Below, piece after piece: positions 1-8,624 of a stretch of DNA of 60,921 bases; the stretch's first letter is position 1; each line of letters begins with the position of its first letter. The position numbers were made by a program, and so were the translations under genes. The DNA is from a bacterium (GTDB taxonomy: Bacteria > Pseudomonadota > Gammaproteobacteria > Burkholderiales > Burkholderiaceae_C): the NCBI GenBank assembly GCA_030824555.1, contig JAVBXK010000067.1:1-60921 (forward strand). Reading direction: 5' to 3'. The notes under the pieces are model-generated. The model made no database searches, was not told the DNA's origin, and worked only from the letters and a program-made list of their open reading frames with translations.

Positions 1-36
1 TCCCAGTCCCAGTCTCAGTCTCAGTCTCAGTCTCAG
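1..36. repeat. Hexanucleotide tandem repeat (TCYCAG)x6
   Basis: Six consecutive TCYCAG units (two TCCCAG, four TCTCAG) run from the window edge to base 36. The stop codon of the outer-membrane efflux gene (33-35, minus strand) lies in the last unit. The array may extend leftwards outside the window. A unit length divisible by three means expansion would not shift the reading frame. Confidence 0.85.
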
Positions 37-1550
37 CGCTGGGCCGTGGCCGTGCTGTCGGTGTGCATGCCACCGCCCAGGGTTTTGTACAGCGTCACCA
101 GATTTTGCAGGTAGGCCAGCTTGCCTTGCACCACCGCTTGCTGGGCCGCAAACAGGCTGCGCTGGGCATCCAGCCAATCGAGCTGGCTGGATGCGCCGTT
201 CTGCAAGCGAAGGTTCACCAGGCGCTGGCGGTTGCTTTCAGCTTCAGCCTGGGCGTGCAGGGCCTGCAGTTGCCGGGCCAGCGTGTCGCGCCCGGCCAGC
301 GCATCGGCTACCTCGCGGAAGGCGCTCTGAATGGCTTTTTCATATTGCGCCACGGCCATGTCCCGGCCCGCCTGTGCACTGTCCAGCCCTGCCTGGTTGC
401 GACCATGGTCCCACAGCGGCAACAGCAGTTGCGGTGCCAGCGTGAAGCCCCAAGCCCCGTTTTTGAACAGGCCCGACAACTCGCTGCTGGCCGAGCCTAT
501 GCCTGCGGTGAGCGAAATCTTGGGGAAAAACGCCGCACGTGCCGCACCGATGTTGGCGTTGGCCGCCACCAGTTGCTGCTCGGCCTGGCGGATGTCGGGG
601 CGGTTTGCCAGCAAGTCTGATGGCGCGCCTGCGGGCAGCTCGGGCAGGTTGACCTGTGCCAGGCGGTGCGCGCTCAGTTGCGCACGCACGTCAGGGGACA
701 GGGGTTGGCCCAGCAACAGCGTCAGGGCGTTTTCGTCCAGCGCACGCTGGCGCTGTTGTTGGGCCAGCGTGGCGCGTGCCGCCTCGGTCAACGATTCGGC
801 CAACCGCACGTCCAGCTCGGACGTCACACCGTGTTCATGCCGCAGGCGAATGAGCTTGAGCGACGCTTCGCGCGTGGCCAGCGTCTGTTCGGTCAGGTTC
901 AGCAGCTCGCTGTCGGCCAGCAGCGCAAGCCAGGTGTTGGCCACGGTGGCAATCAAGCTGATGCGGGCACTCTGGCTGCCGGCTTGGGTGGCCAGGTACT
1001 GGGCCAGGGCCTGTTCTTTCAGGCTGGCCAACCGACCGAAGAAGTCGATTTCGTAGGCCGTGACCAGCAAGCCACCGGAGTACGTGCTGGCAATGCCCCC
1101 GCTGGTGGTGGGCGCACGCGAGCCGGTGACCGTGCCGTTGACGGTGGGCAGCAGATCGGCCTGCTTCAGCCCCAGCTGGGCGCGGGCTTGCTCGATGTTG
1201 AGCACGGCCACGCGCAGGTCGCGGTTGTGGGCCAGCGCGGTGCCGATCAGCTGGCGCAGCGTGGGGTCGGCAAAGTAGCCTTCCCAGGCCAGGTCGGCAG
1301 CGGCTTGGGTGGGTACGGCGGCGGCCCCGGTGGTGCTGCCTGCCGACGTGGGCCACTGGCTGGCGACGGGCGCCGCAGGGCGTTCGTAGACCGGCAGCTG
1401 GCTGCAACCAGCCAACCAGATGGCGGCCACCAGCGGGGCTAGCCGGGCCAAGGGTTTGCGCACGGCCGTCCGGGTGGGGGCGGCAGGAATGAGGGGCAGG
1501 GCAATGGGCAACATGGCGTGGGCCTGTTTGGTGTGGTGAGCCTCAGTCAT
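33..1550 (-). CDS. RND efflux outer-membrane lipoprotein, NodT/OprM family
   Basis: This is a TolC-like outer-membrane factor that completes a tripartite efflux pump and forms the exit duct across the periplasm and outer membrane. The N-terminal region ends in a lipobox (WLAGC, Cys about residue 49 from the start used here). Two homologous outer-membrane-efflux repeats follow, with the family signatures LANRPDIRQAEQQLVAANANI in the middle and LDWLDAQRSLFAAQQAVV near the end. The start at 1550 gives 505 residues and overlaps the end of the pump gene by 8 bp, which suggests translational coupling. A start 12 codons further in (near 1514) would give a more usual signal peptide. It is the last gene of the leftward adaptor-pump-channel operon. 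Confidence 0.9.
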   Translation of the reverse strand: MTEAHHTKQAHAMLPIALPLIPAAPTRTAVRKPLARLAPLVAAIWLAGCSQLPVYERPAAPVASQWPTSAGSTTGAAAVPTQAAADLAWEGYFADPTLRQLIGTALAHNRDLRVAVLNIEQARAQLGLKQADLLPTVNGTVTGSRAPTTSGGIASTYSGGLLVTAYEIDFFGRLASLKEQALAQYLATQAGSQSARISLIATVANTWLALLADSELLNLTEQTLATREASLKLIRLRHEHGVTSELDVRLAESLTEAARATLAQQQRQRALDENALTLLLGQPLSPDVRAQLSAHRLAQVNLPELPAGAPSDLLANRPDIRQAEQQLVAANANIGAARAAFFPKISLTAGIGSASSELSGLFKNGAWGFTLAPQLLLPLWDHGRNQAGLDSAQAGRDMAVAQYEKAIQSAFREVADALAGRDTLARQLQALHAQAEAESNRQRLVNLRLQNGASSQLDWLDAQRSLFAAQQAVVQGKLAYLQNLVTLYKTLGGGMHTDSTATAQR

Positions 1551-4500
1551 GGGTGCTTGCCCCATGCTGGTGGCGGTGGGCCGCGTCAAACTGGTGTTGG
1601 CGTTCGCTGCCCTTGAACAGGCTGCGAACGACCACGAAGAAGATGGGCACGAACACCACGGCCAATGCCGTACCGGTGACCATGCCGCCGATCACGCCCG
1701 TGCCGATGGCCCGCTGGCTGGCCGAGCCAGCGCCCGTGGCCAGTGCCAGGGGCAGCACGCCCAGCATGAAGGCCATCGAGGTCATGACGATGGGCCTGAA
1801 CCGCATGTGCGCAGCGGCCAGCGCCGCCTCGATCACGCTTTTGCCTTCGGCCTGCAGGTCTTTGGCAAATTCGATGATCAGGATGGCGTTCTTGGCCGAC
1901 AGCCCGATGATGGTGATCAGCCCCACCTGGAAGTACACGTCGTTGGCGTAGCCGCGCAGCAAGGTGGCCAGCAGCACGCCCAGCACGCCCAGCGGCACCA
2001 CCAGGATGACGGCCAGCGGAATGGACCAGCTTTCGTACAGCGCAGCCAGGCACAAAAACACTGCCAGGATGGCAAAGCTGTACAGGACGATGGACTGCGA
2101 CCCTGCCAGCTTTTCTTCGCGTGACTGGCCTGTCCACTCGTAGCCGATGCCCGTGGGCAACTGGGCGGCCAGTGCTTCCATTTCGGCCATGGCCGCACCC
2201 GTGCTGTACCCGGCGGCGGCCGAGCCGCTGATGCGCATGGCCGGGTAGCCGTTGTAGCGGATGGTCTGCATGGCACCCGTCACCCAGCGGGTGGTGGCAA
2301 AGGCCGACAGCATCACGTTCTGGCCTTTGTTGTTCAGCACGCTGAGTTTGAGCAGGTCTTCGGGCTGCATGCGGGCAGGGGCGTCGGCCTGTACCACCAC
2401 GCGTTGCAAGCGCCCGGCGCTGGGGAAGTCGTTCACGTAGCTGGAGCCCAGTGTGGTGGCAATGACGCTGCTGATGGCGTCGAAGCCCACGCCCAAGGCG
2501 CTGGCCCGGTCACGGTCGATGTCCAGTTGCAGCTGGGGGGCATCCTCCAGGCCATCGGGACGCACCTGCGTCAGCACGGGGCTTTTGCCTGCCATGCCCA
2601 GCAGCTGGTTGCGAGCGGCCAGCAGGGCATCGTGGCCCAGACCGGCACGGTCTTGCAGCCGGAAGCTGAAGCCCGATGCCGTGCCCAGCTCTGGAATGGG
2701 CGGTGGGCTCAACGGGAAAATGAAAGCATCGCGGATGCCCATCAGCGCCCCGAACGAACGGCCTGCAAGGGCCTGTGCCGAGCTGCCAGGGTCTGAGCGC
2801 TCGGACCAGTCTTTCAGCGTCACGAAGGCCAGTGCGGCGTTTTGGCCTTGGCCTGAAAAACTGAAACCCAGCACACTGACCATGCTTTGCACCTCGGGTT
2901 GCTTCAGCACAAAGCCTTCCACCTGCTGCATCACGGCGCGGGTGCGTTCCAGTGTGGCCCCAGGCGGCAATTGCACGTTCACCAGCATGGTGCCCTGGTC
3001 TTCGTTGGGCAGGAACGACGTGGGCAGACGTGTATAGGTGAACGCCACCGCACCCCCGATGGCCAGGTAGATCACCATGTAGCGCGCGGCACGTGGCAGC
3101 AAGCGGGCCACGCCGCTTTCGTAACCTTTGGCCGTGCGGGTAAAGCCCCGGTTGAACCAGCCGAAGAAACCGGTTTTGGCATGGTGGTGACCCGCCTCGA
3201 CAGGCTTGAGCAGCGTGGCACACAACGCGGGCGTGAGCGACAGCGCCAGGAAGGCCGAAAACGCAATCGACACCCCCATGACGGCCGCAAACTGCCGGTA
3301 GATGTTGCCCACCGAACCGCTGAAAAACGCCAGCGGCACAAACACGGAAATCAGCACCACCGTCACGCCGACGATGGCCCCGGAAATCTGTCCCATGGCC
3401 TTGCGCGTGGCCTGCAGCGGCGGCAGACCTTCTTCGCTCATGATGCGTTCGACGTTCTCCACGACCACGATGGCATCGTCCACCACGATGCCGATCACCA
3501 GCACCATGCCGAACATCGTCAGCACGTTGATCGAGAAGCCCAGCGCCAGCAACGTGGCAAATGTGCCCAGCAACGCTACCGGTACCACGATGGTCGGGAT
3601 GACGGTGTAGCGCCAGTTCTGCAGGAACAAGAACATCACCAGGAACACCAGCACCACCGCTTCAACCAGGGTGGTCACCACCTGTTTGATGGAGATGTCG
3701 ATGAAGCGCGAGCTGTCGTAAGGCACGGTCCACTTCATGCCCTGGGGGAAGTAGCGTTCCAGCTCTGCCATCTTGGCGCGCACCGCTTTGGCCGTGGCCA
3801 GCGCATTGCCGCTGGGTGACAGCTGCACACCGATGGCGGTGGACGGCTTGCCGTTCAACCGGGCCGAGGTGGCGTAGGTTTGTGCGCCCTGTTCGATGCG
3901 GGCCACGTCTTTCAGCCGCACGGTGGAGCCGTCGGCATTGGCGCGCAGCACCACGTTGCCAAACTGCGTCACATCGCTCAGCTGGCCCTTCACGACCACG
4001 GTAGCCGCGATGCCCTGGCCCGCCACGTTGGGCAGGCTGCCGATTTCACCGGCCGACACCTGCACGTTTTGCGCCCGGATGGCGGCGGACACGTCGGCTG
4101 CGGTCAGGTTGACGCCGAGCAGCTTGGCCGGGTCGATCCAGATGCGCATGGCACGCTCGGTGCCGAACAGCTGCGCCTGGCCCACGCCGGCCACACGCTG
4201 CAGCTCGGGCACCACGTTTCGCACGGCGTAGTCGCCCAGGGCGATGGGGTCCCAGGCAGGGTCGTCAGACGACAGCACGGTCACTTGCAGGAAGTTGCTG
4301 CGCGACTTGTCCACCCGCACACCCTGCTGCGTCACGGCCGAGGGCAGACGTGGCGTGGCGCGTGACAGGCGGTTTTGCACGTCCACCTGCGCCAGGTCGG
4401 GGTTGGTGCCGGGCTGGAAGCTCAGCGTGAGGTTGCCCGAGCCATCGGCCTGTGCGATCGATTCCATGTAAATCAGGCCGGGCGAACCGTTCATCTCGCG

Positions 4501-4698
4501 CTCGATGACCGACAGCACGCTGTCTTCCAGCGTCTGGGCCGACGCGCCAGGGTAGGCCACCGACACCACGATGGACGGCGGTGCCACCGGCGGGTATTGG
4601 GAAATGGGCAGCTGGGTGATGGACACCGCGCCCATCACCATGATGAACAGCGCAATCACCCACGCAAAAATGGGGCGCTCGGTAAAAAGCTGGGCCAT
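1543..4698 (-). CDS. RND multidrug efflux transporter, HAE1 family (AcrB/MexB-like)
   Basis: This is a proton-driven inner-membrane pump that exports hydrophobic and amphiphilic compounds as a trimer with its adaptor and outer-membrane channel. The protein has 1051 residues, the usual length for the family. It begins MAQLFTERPIFAWVIALFIM, a typical HAE1 first helix. The fourth helix region carries GIVVDDAIVVVENVER, with the paired Asp of the proton relay at about residues 405-410. GLSAKNAILIIEFAKD in the second half supplies the relay Lys. Two large periplasmic loops are present. It lies 13 bp downstream of the adaptor gene and overlaps the outer-membrane factor gene, so all three should be co-transcribed. 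The substrate cannot be read from sequence; the AcrB-type architecture points to drugs, solvents or detergents rather than metals. Confidence 0.95.
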   Translation of the reverse strand: MAQLFTERPIFAWVIALFIMVMGAVSITQLPISQYPPVAPPSIVVSVAYPGASAQTLEDSVLSVIEREMNGSPGLIYMESIAQADGSGNLTLSFQPGTNPDLAQVDVQNRLSRATPRLPSAVTQQGVRVDKSRSNFLQVTVLSSDDPAWDPIALGDYAVRNVVPELQRVAGVGQAQLFGTERAMRIWIDPAKLLGVNLTAADVSAAIRAQNVQVSAGEIGSLPNVAGQGIAATVVVKGQLSDVTQFGNVVLRANADGSTVRLKDVARIEQGAQTYATSARLNGKPSTAIGVQLSPSGNALATAKAVRAKMAELERYFPQGMKWTVPYDSSRFIDISIKQVVTTLVEAVVLVFLVMFLFLQNWRYTVIPTIVVPVALLGTFATLLALGFSINVLTMFGMVLVIGIVVDDAIVVVENVERIMSEEGLPPLQATRKAMGQISGAIVGVTVVLISVFVPLAFFSGSVGNIYRQFAAVMGVSIAFSAFLALSLTPALCATLLKPVEAGHHHAKTGFFGWFNRGFTRTAKGYESGVARLLPRAARYMVIYLAIGGAVAFTYTRLPTSFLPNEDQGTMLVNVQLPPGATLERTRAVMQQVEGFVLKQPEVQSMVSVLGFSFSGQGQNAALAFVTLKDWSERSDPGSSAQALAGRSFGALMGIRDAFIFPLSPPPIPELGTASGFSFRLQDRAGLGHDALLAARNQLLGMAGKSPVLTQVRPDGLEDAPQLQLDIDRDRASALGVGFDAISSVIATTLGSSYVNDFPSAGRLQRVVVQADAPARMQPEDLLKLSVLNNKGQNVMLSAFATTRWVTGAMQTIRYNGYPAMRISGSAAAGYSTGAAMAEMEALAAQLPTGIGYEWTGQSREEKLAGSQSIVLYSFAILAVFLCLAALYESWSIPLAVILVVPLGVLGVLLATLLRGYANDVYFQVGLITIIGLSAKNAILIIEFAKDLQAEGKSVIEAALAAAHMRFRPIVMTSMAFMLGVLPLALATGAGSASQRAIGTGVIGGMVTGTALAVVFVPIFFVVVRSLFKGSERQHQFDAAHRHQHGASTHD

Positions 4699-4711
4699 GT
4701 GTCAGCGCTCC

Positions 4712-5968
4712 TTAACCGGCGTTGCCAGCTGCGGCCTTGGGTTTTGCGGGGTCTGCTGCAACGGGTGCGGCACTGCCTGGCGCCAGCCACGGCACGGGTT
4801 TGACAGGTGCTGCCCCGCGCAGCTTCTGGAAGCCGTCCACCATGACCTGTTCGCCCGCTTGCAGGCCGTCCAGGATCACCCACTGCCCGTTTTGCTGGGC
4901 ACCCACCTTGACAGGGCGTGGGGTCACTTTCCCATCAGCACCCACCACCATCACGCTGTCGCCCTGTGCGCTGCGGGTCACCGCCTGCTGGGGCAGCGTG
5001 ATGGCGTTGCTGGCCTTGGCCTGCTCCAGCTTCACGCGCACGTACAGGCCGGGCAGCAGGCTGCCGCCGGGGTTGGGCACTTCGGCGCGCAGCGCCACCT
5101 GGCCGGTGGTGCTGTCCACGGTCAGGTCAGAGAACAGCAGCTTGCCAGGGCGGGCGTATTCGGTACCGTCTTCCAGCAGCACACGCACGCTGGCCGCCTC
5201 GGTACCTGCGCGTTTGAGTTGCCCGGCCTCCAGTGCGCGGCGCAGCTTCATGGTGTCCCCTGCGCTTTGCGTGAAGTTCACGTAAATGGGGTCGATCTGC
5301 TGCACCACGGCCAACTGTGTGGCTTCGCCCTGACCGACCAGTGCGCCTTCAGTCACCAGTGCACGCCCGATGCGGCCACTGATGGGGGCGCTGACATTCG
5401 CGTAGTCGAGGTTGATGCGGGCGGTCTGCACGGCAGCCTTGGCCACGGCCACATCGGCTTGTGCCTGCTTCTGTGCGGCCTGCGCGGCCACGAATTCCTG
5501 CTGGCTGATGGCCTTGGCGTCGGCCAGGGGTTTGTACCGCTCGGCCAGCGCGCTGGCTTGCAGCAGGTTGGCTTCGGCTTTGGCCTGGGTTGCCTGGGCA
5601 CTCTCAAACGTGGCGCGGTAAGGGGCCGCATCGATTTCGAACAGCGTTTGACCGGCCTTCACGTCGCTGCCCTCTCGGAACAACCGCTTTTGCAAAATGC
5701 CCGCCGCCCGTGCGCGCACCTGTGCCACGCGTGAGGCTTCCAGCCTGCCGGGCAGTTCGCTTACCAACCCCAGTTCACCCGGTGTGACCGTGACCACGCC
5801 CACCTCGGCGGGCGGCATGCCCCCGCCGGGTGGCCCGGCGGCCGGTGTGCTTTGGCCGCAGGCGGCCAAAGCGAGGGCTGCTGCCAGGCTGATTGCGCCC
5901 AGTGCGGGGCGGATGTGGGTCCGGGCATCCGTGGTGTGCGAGTTCAGTTGCGGGTGATTGAGTGGCAT
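4712..5968 (-). CDS. RND efflux periplasmic adaptor (membrane fusion protein, AcrA/MexA-like)
   Basis: This periplasmic lipoprotein links the RND pump to the outer-membrane channel. The start MPLNHPQ gives 418 residues with a lipobox LAAC (Cys 37). A start 11 codons upstream, at 6001, is also open but would lengthen the signal peptide unusually. After the lipobox come a lipoyl-like half (VSELPGRLEASRVAQVRAR), an alpha-hairpin coiled coil rich in Ala and Gln, the second lipoyl half (NVSAPISGRIGRALVTEGAL) and a beta-barrel domain. It is the first gene of the operon, opposite a TetR-family gene, and the shared spacer contains an AcrR-type operator. Confidence 0.93.
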   Translation of the reverse strand: MPLNHPQLNSHTTDARTHIRPALGAISLAAALALAACGQSTPAAGPPGGGMPPAEVGVVTVTPGELGLVSELPGRLEASRVAQVRARAAGILQKRLFREGSDVKAGQTLFEIDAAPYRATFESAQATQAKAEANLLQASALAERYKPLADAKAISQQEFVAAQAAQKQAQADVAVAKAAVQTARINLDYANVSAPISGRIGRALVTEGALVGQGEATQLAVVQQIDPIYVNFTQSAGDTMKLRRALEAGQLKRAGTEAASVRVLLEDGTEYARPGKLLFSDLTVDSTTGQVALRAEVPNPGGSLLPGLYVRVKLEQAKASNAITLPQQAVTRSAQGDSVMVVGADGKVTPRPVKVGAQQNGQWVILDGLQAGEQVMVDGFQKLRGAAPVKPVPWLAPGSAAPVAADPAKPKAAAGNAG

Positions 5969-6054
5969 GGTGTGTGTGGGCGTTGAACGTTCAGCATGCA
6001 CGGTACCGTGGGCCGGTTAGCTGGGCGTGACAAAGGGCAATAGGCGATGGTTTC

Positions 6055-6095
6055 AGTATACATACAGTTGTGAATGTATGTCTGTCTGGGACAAT
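6055..6095. promoter_or_regulatory. AcrR-type operator with divergent promoter elements
   Basis: Bases 6059-6082 form an imperfect palindrome with arms CATACA and TGTATG around an 8-bp centre. From memory it matches the E. coli AcrR operator at about 22 of 24 positions. It overlaps a plausible rightward promoter (TTGTGA 6068-6073, 16-bp spacer, GACAAT 6090-6095) for the TetR gene. It also overlaps a leftward one (-10 TATACT as the complement of 6055-6060; -35 CAGACA as the complement of 6079-6084; 18-bp spacer) for the efflux operon. One repressor dimer pair here could therefore silence both directions. Confidence 0.7.
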
Positions 6096-6121
6096 AAGCT
6101 GTGTAAACCAAGGGGACACGG

Positions 6122-6751
6122 ATGGTCAGACGCACCAAAGACGACGCACAGGCCACGCGCAGCCAGTTGCTGGACGCAGCCGAATGTGTGTTTGCGCAAA
6201 AAGGCGTGTCGCGCACGTCGTTGAATGACATTGCCGCCGCTGCGGGCACCACGCGCGGGGCCATCTACTGGCACTTCAAGAACAAGGCAGATGTGTTCAA
6301 CGCGATGATGGACCGCGTCATCCTGCCCATGGAGGCCGCGTTCCTGCAAATGGGCCTTGACGCGGACCCCGACCCCGTTGCCGGATTGCGCTGCGCCACG
6401 TTGACGGCCCTGCGCCAGATTGCCACCGACGCGCGCATCCGCCGTGTGTTCGAGGTAGCCACCCACAAAGTGGAATACGTCGACGAGCAACTGGCCATCA
6501 AAGAGCGGCACCTGCGGGCGTACACCAACTGCGTGCAGGCCACCCGGCGCAGCCTGGAAGACGCCGCCCAGCGGCGCGGTGTGCCCTTGCCCGTGCCGGC
6601 CGATGTGGCCTCGAACGGTCTGCACGCGTTGATGAGTGGTCTGATCCAGGCGTGGCTGATGGACCCGCAGGCGTTTGACCTGGTGGTCACGGCCGAGCAC
6701 GCCGTCACCACCTACCTGGTCGGGCTGGGGTTGACCGTGCAGGCTGCATAG
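6122..6751 (+). CDS. TetR/AcrR-family transcriptional repressor
   Basis: This 209-residue protein is predicted to repress the divergent RND efflux operon and itself, and to be released when a pump substrate binds. The N-terminal helix-turn-helix (residues about 10-57) contains TSLNDIAAAAGTTRGAIYWH and strongly resembles AcrR, TtgR and MexR2-type repressors. The C-terminal ligand-binding half is more divergent and ends in helices predicted to form the dimer interface. A good ribosome site (AAGGGGA, about 7 bases ahead) supports this start. The adjacent operator is the best evidence for its target. Confidence 0.9.
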   Translation: MVRRTKDDAQATRSQLLDAAECVFAQKGVSRTSLNDIAAAAGTTRGAIYWHFKNKADVFNAMMDRVILPMEAAFLQMGLDADPDPVAGLRCATLTALRQIATDARIRRVFEVATHKVEYVDEQLAIKERHLRAYTNCVQATRRSLEDAAQRRGVPLPVPADVASNGLHALMSGLIQAWLMDPQAFDLVVTAEHAVTTYLVGLGLTVQAA

Positions 6752-6784
6752 AAGCTGGGCCAGCTGGCAGGAGAAAAATATTGA

Positions 6785-6829
6785 ATGAAAATAGCATCCG
6801 TCGCTTTATATAAAACAACTCTTAGCTAT
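6785..6829 (-). repeat. Short interspersed repeat, copy 1 (intergenic)
   Basis: Read on the minus strand this AT-rich segment begins ATAGCT, carries TATATAAAGCG in the middle and ends CTATTTTCAT. That is the skeleton shared by six other copies in the window (30802, 39225, 49048, 49871, 55595, 57160). It lies between the convergent TetR and MFS genes. The rest of that 232-bp gap shows nothing I can assign, apart from a short dyad (AGCTGG-G-CCAGCT) just after the TetR stop. Confidence 0.6.
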
Positions 6830-6983
6830 ATAAATAATTTTCCTGCTTGTGGCCCAGGACGGGTTTGAATATGGGGCAGGTGTCGCGCAATCCTCTCGAC
6901 GTGCACGTTGCTGCTCCAGGTGTCCATGGTTTGGGGGGCATCGCCACAGCTTGGTTCCACGGCAGTACCTACCCTCATGCGCC

Positions 6984-8594
6984 TCATGCAGATGACGCGG
7001 TGCCGACGGTCGTTTCCATGAGCATCTTGGTGATGAGCGGTGGTTCGTCGCCTTGTTGAAAAGACCGCCTTTTATCCTTGAGCGTGGCATCGGCCGCTGT
7101 GGCGCGGTCAAACCGGCGCAGGTGATCGGTCCAAGACTCGTCCACGATCATTTCGACAAAGCGTTCAGGATGGTGAATGTCATGCAACAGCTCCCAGGAC
7201 AGGGCACCGTTGCGCAACCGGCTGCGGCGTCCATCACCCAGCATGAGTTGCCTGAACTCCGCCGCCCGGGCCGGGTCGATGCGGTATTCGATCATCACCA
7301 TGACATGGCCGCGCCCGGGGGCTTTCAAATTGGACGGTGCCGGCACCGTGCGCTTGGGCGAGAGGTCGTCTGCAAGGCCTGCATCGGGCATCCAGCGGCT
7401 GACCGCCAACATGGCCGCCGCGCCCATGACCGCTGCGGTGACCAGACTGTGCTGAACGGTCATCCAGGTGGCCACTTGCCCCCAAACGGCTGCGCCCACG
7501 GCGCTTCCACCCATGAGGGCCATCTGGTAGATCGACATCCCGCGTGCCCGCACCCAGTCGGGCAGTCCCAGCTGGATCGACACACTGAGGGTGTTGGCCG
7601 TGGTGATCCAGGCCGCACCACCCACGAACATCGCGGGCGCGGCCACCCACAGCTGATGGGCCTGGGACATGGCAGCCATTGAAAGCGCTTGCACGACGGC
7701 CCCGCGCAGCACCAGACCATCGCGGGTGTAGCGTTTCCTCAGCCGAGGCAGGAAGACCGCTGAGGTGATGGCCCCCATGCCCATGCAAGCCAGCAATGCG
7801 GTGAAGGTGCTGGCATCGCCACCCTGCATGCCCTTGGCCAACAGGGGGAGCAGGGCCATGACGGCGGTCGAATGGAAAAAGAAGATGAAAATCCGCAGCA
7901 ACACGCCCTTGAGGTGCTGGGACTGCATGACGTACTGAAGCCCGACGCGCATCGCCGGACCCAGTCGCTCCCGGCCCAGCGGATGAACCCGGTGCTCGCG
8001 TTGCCAGCGGCTGATGACGATGGCGGCCGCCAACGAAAGCACCGCATTGAGCAGGAACACCCAGACCGTTCCCACGCTGGCGATCAAGGCCCCGGCAACC
8101 AGTGGGCCGACGATGCGCGAGATGTTCATTGACACACCGTTGAGCGCCAGTGCGGCGGGCAGTTGCGGCCTGCTCACGATTTCAGGGACGATGGCGGCGA
8201 ACACAGGCCAGCGCATGGCCAAGCCGATGCCGTTGGCAAAGGTCAGCGCCAGCAACAAGGGCGGCGACACCCAACCCAGTAAGATGGTGAGGCTCAGCAA
8301 CACCGCGACCACCGCGACCCACAGCTGGGTCACCAGAAAGTAGCGCTTGCGATCCAGGCTGTCGGCCAGTGCCCCGCTGGGCAATCCCAGGACGAACATC
8401 GGCAAGGTCGCTGCGGTCTGGACCAGGGCCACCCAGATGGCCGTGGTCGAGATGGATGCCATCATCCACGCCGCAGCCACGTCGTTCATCCACATGCACA
8501 GGTTGGCCATGAGCCACGTCAGCCACAGCATGCGAAAAATCGGTTGCCTCAACGGCGCAATTGGCGACAGATCGTCGGCCTTGTCGTCGGTCAT
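6984..8594 (-). CDS. MFS transporter, MFS_3/EntS-like, with fused C-terminal ABM-like domain
   Basis: This is a predicted inner-membrane exporter of 536 residues. Residues about 15-415 hold some twelve hydrophobic segments typical of the MFS_3 (transmembrane secretion effector) group that includes enterobactin exporter relatives. The MFS motif between helices 2 and 3 appears as GLPSGALADSLDRKRY. After a basic linker, residues about 430-536 form a soluble domain resembling the antibiotic-biosynthesis-monooxygenase/dimeric alpha-beta-barrel fold (HVMVMIEYRIDPARAAEFRQ). This fusion is known in the MFS_3 family but its role is unclear. A strong ribosome site (AAGGAAAGG) precedes the start. It is the last gene of the block led by the Bug receptor at 11686 and could export an intermediate or by-product of that pathway. 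Confidence 0.85.
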   Translation of the reverse strand: MTDDKADDLSPIAPLRQPIFRMLWLTWLMANLCMWMNDVAAAWMMASISTTAIWVALVQTAATLPMFVLGLPSGALADSLDRKRYFLVTQLWVAVVAVLLSLTILLGWVSPPLLLALTFANGIGLAMRWPVFAAIVPEIVSRPQLPAALALNGVSMNISRIVGPLVAGALIASVGTVWVFLLNAVLSLAAAIVISRWQREHRVHPLGRERLGPAMRVGLQYVMQSQHLKGVLLRIFIFFFHSTAVMALLPLLAKGMQGGDASTFTALLACMGMGAITSAVFLPRLRKRYTRDGLVLRGAVVQALSMAAMSQAHQLWVAAPAMFVGGAAWITTANTLSVSIQLGLPDWVRARGMSIYQMALMGGSAVGAAVWGQVATWMTVQHSLVTAAVMGAAAMLAVSRWMPDAGLADDLSPKRTVPAPSNLKAPGRGHVMVMIEYRIDPARAAEFRQLMLGDGRRSRLRNGALSWELLHDIHHPERFVEMIVDESWTDHLRRFDRATAADATLKDKRRSFQQGDEPPLITKMLMETTVGTASSA

Positions 8595-8624
8595 GGCACC
8601 ACCTTTCCTTCGTTGAGGTATCGC

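Noticed and set aside
835-1407. Numerous long open frames in other frames of real genes (for example 835-1407, 2887-3819, 12733-14106, 39270-41522, 47367-48794, 53315-55024)
   Set aside because: High GC content opens long shadow frames; their translations are low-complexity, rich in Arg, His, Gly or Ala, and overlap clearly recognisable genes.
6751-6775. Bidirectional terminator AGCTGG-G-CCAGCT after the TetR gene
   Set aside because: The loop would be one base and no T run follows on either strand within the expected distance.
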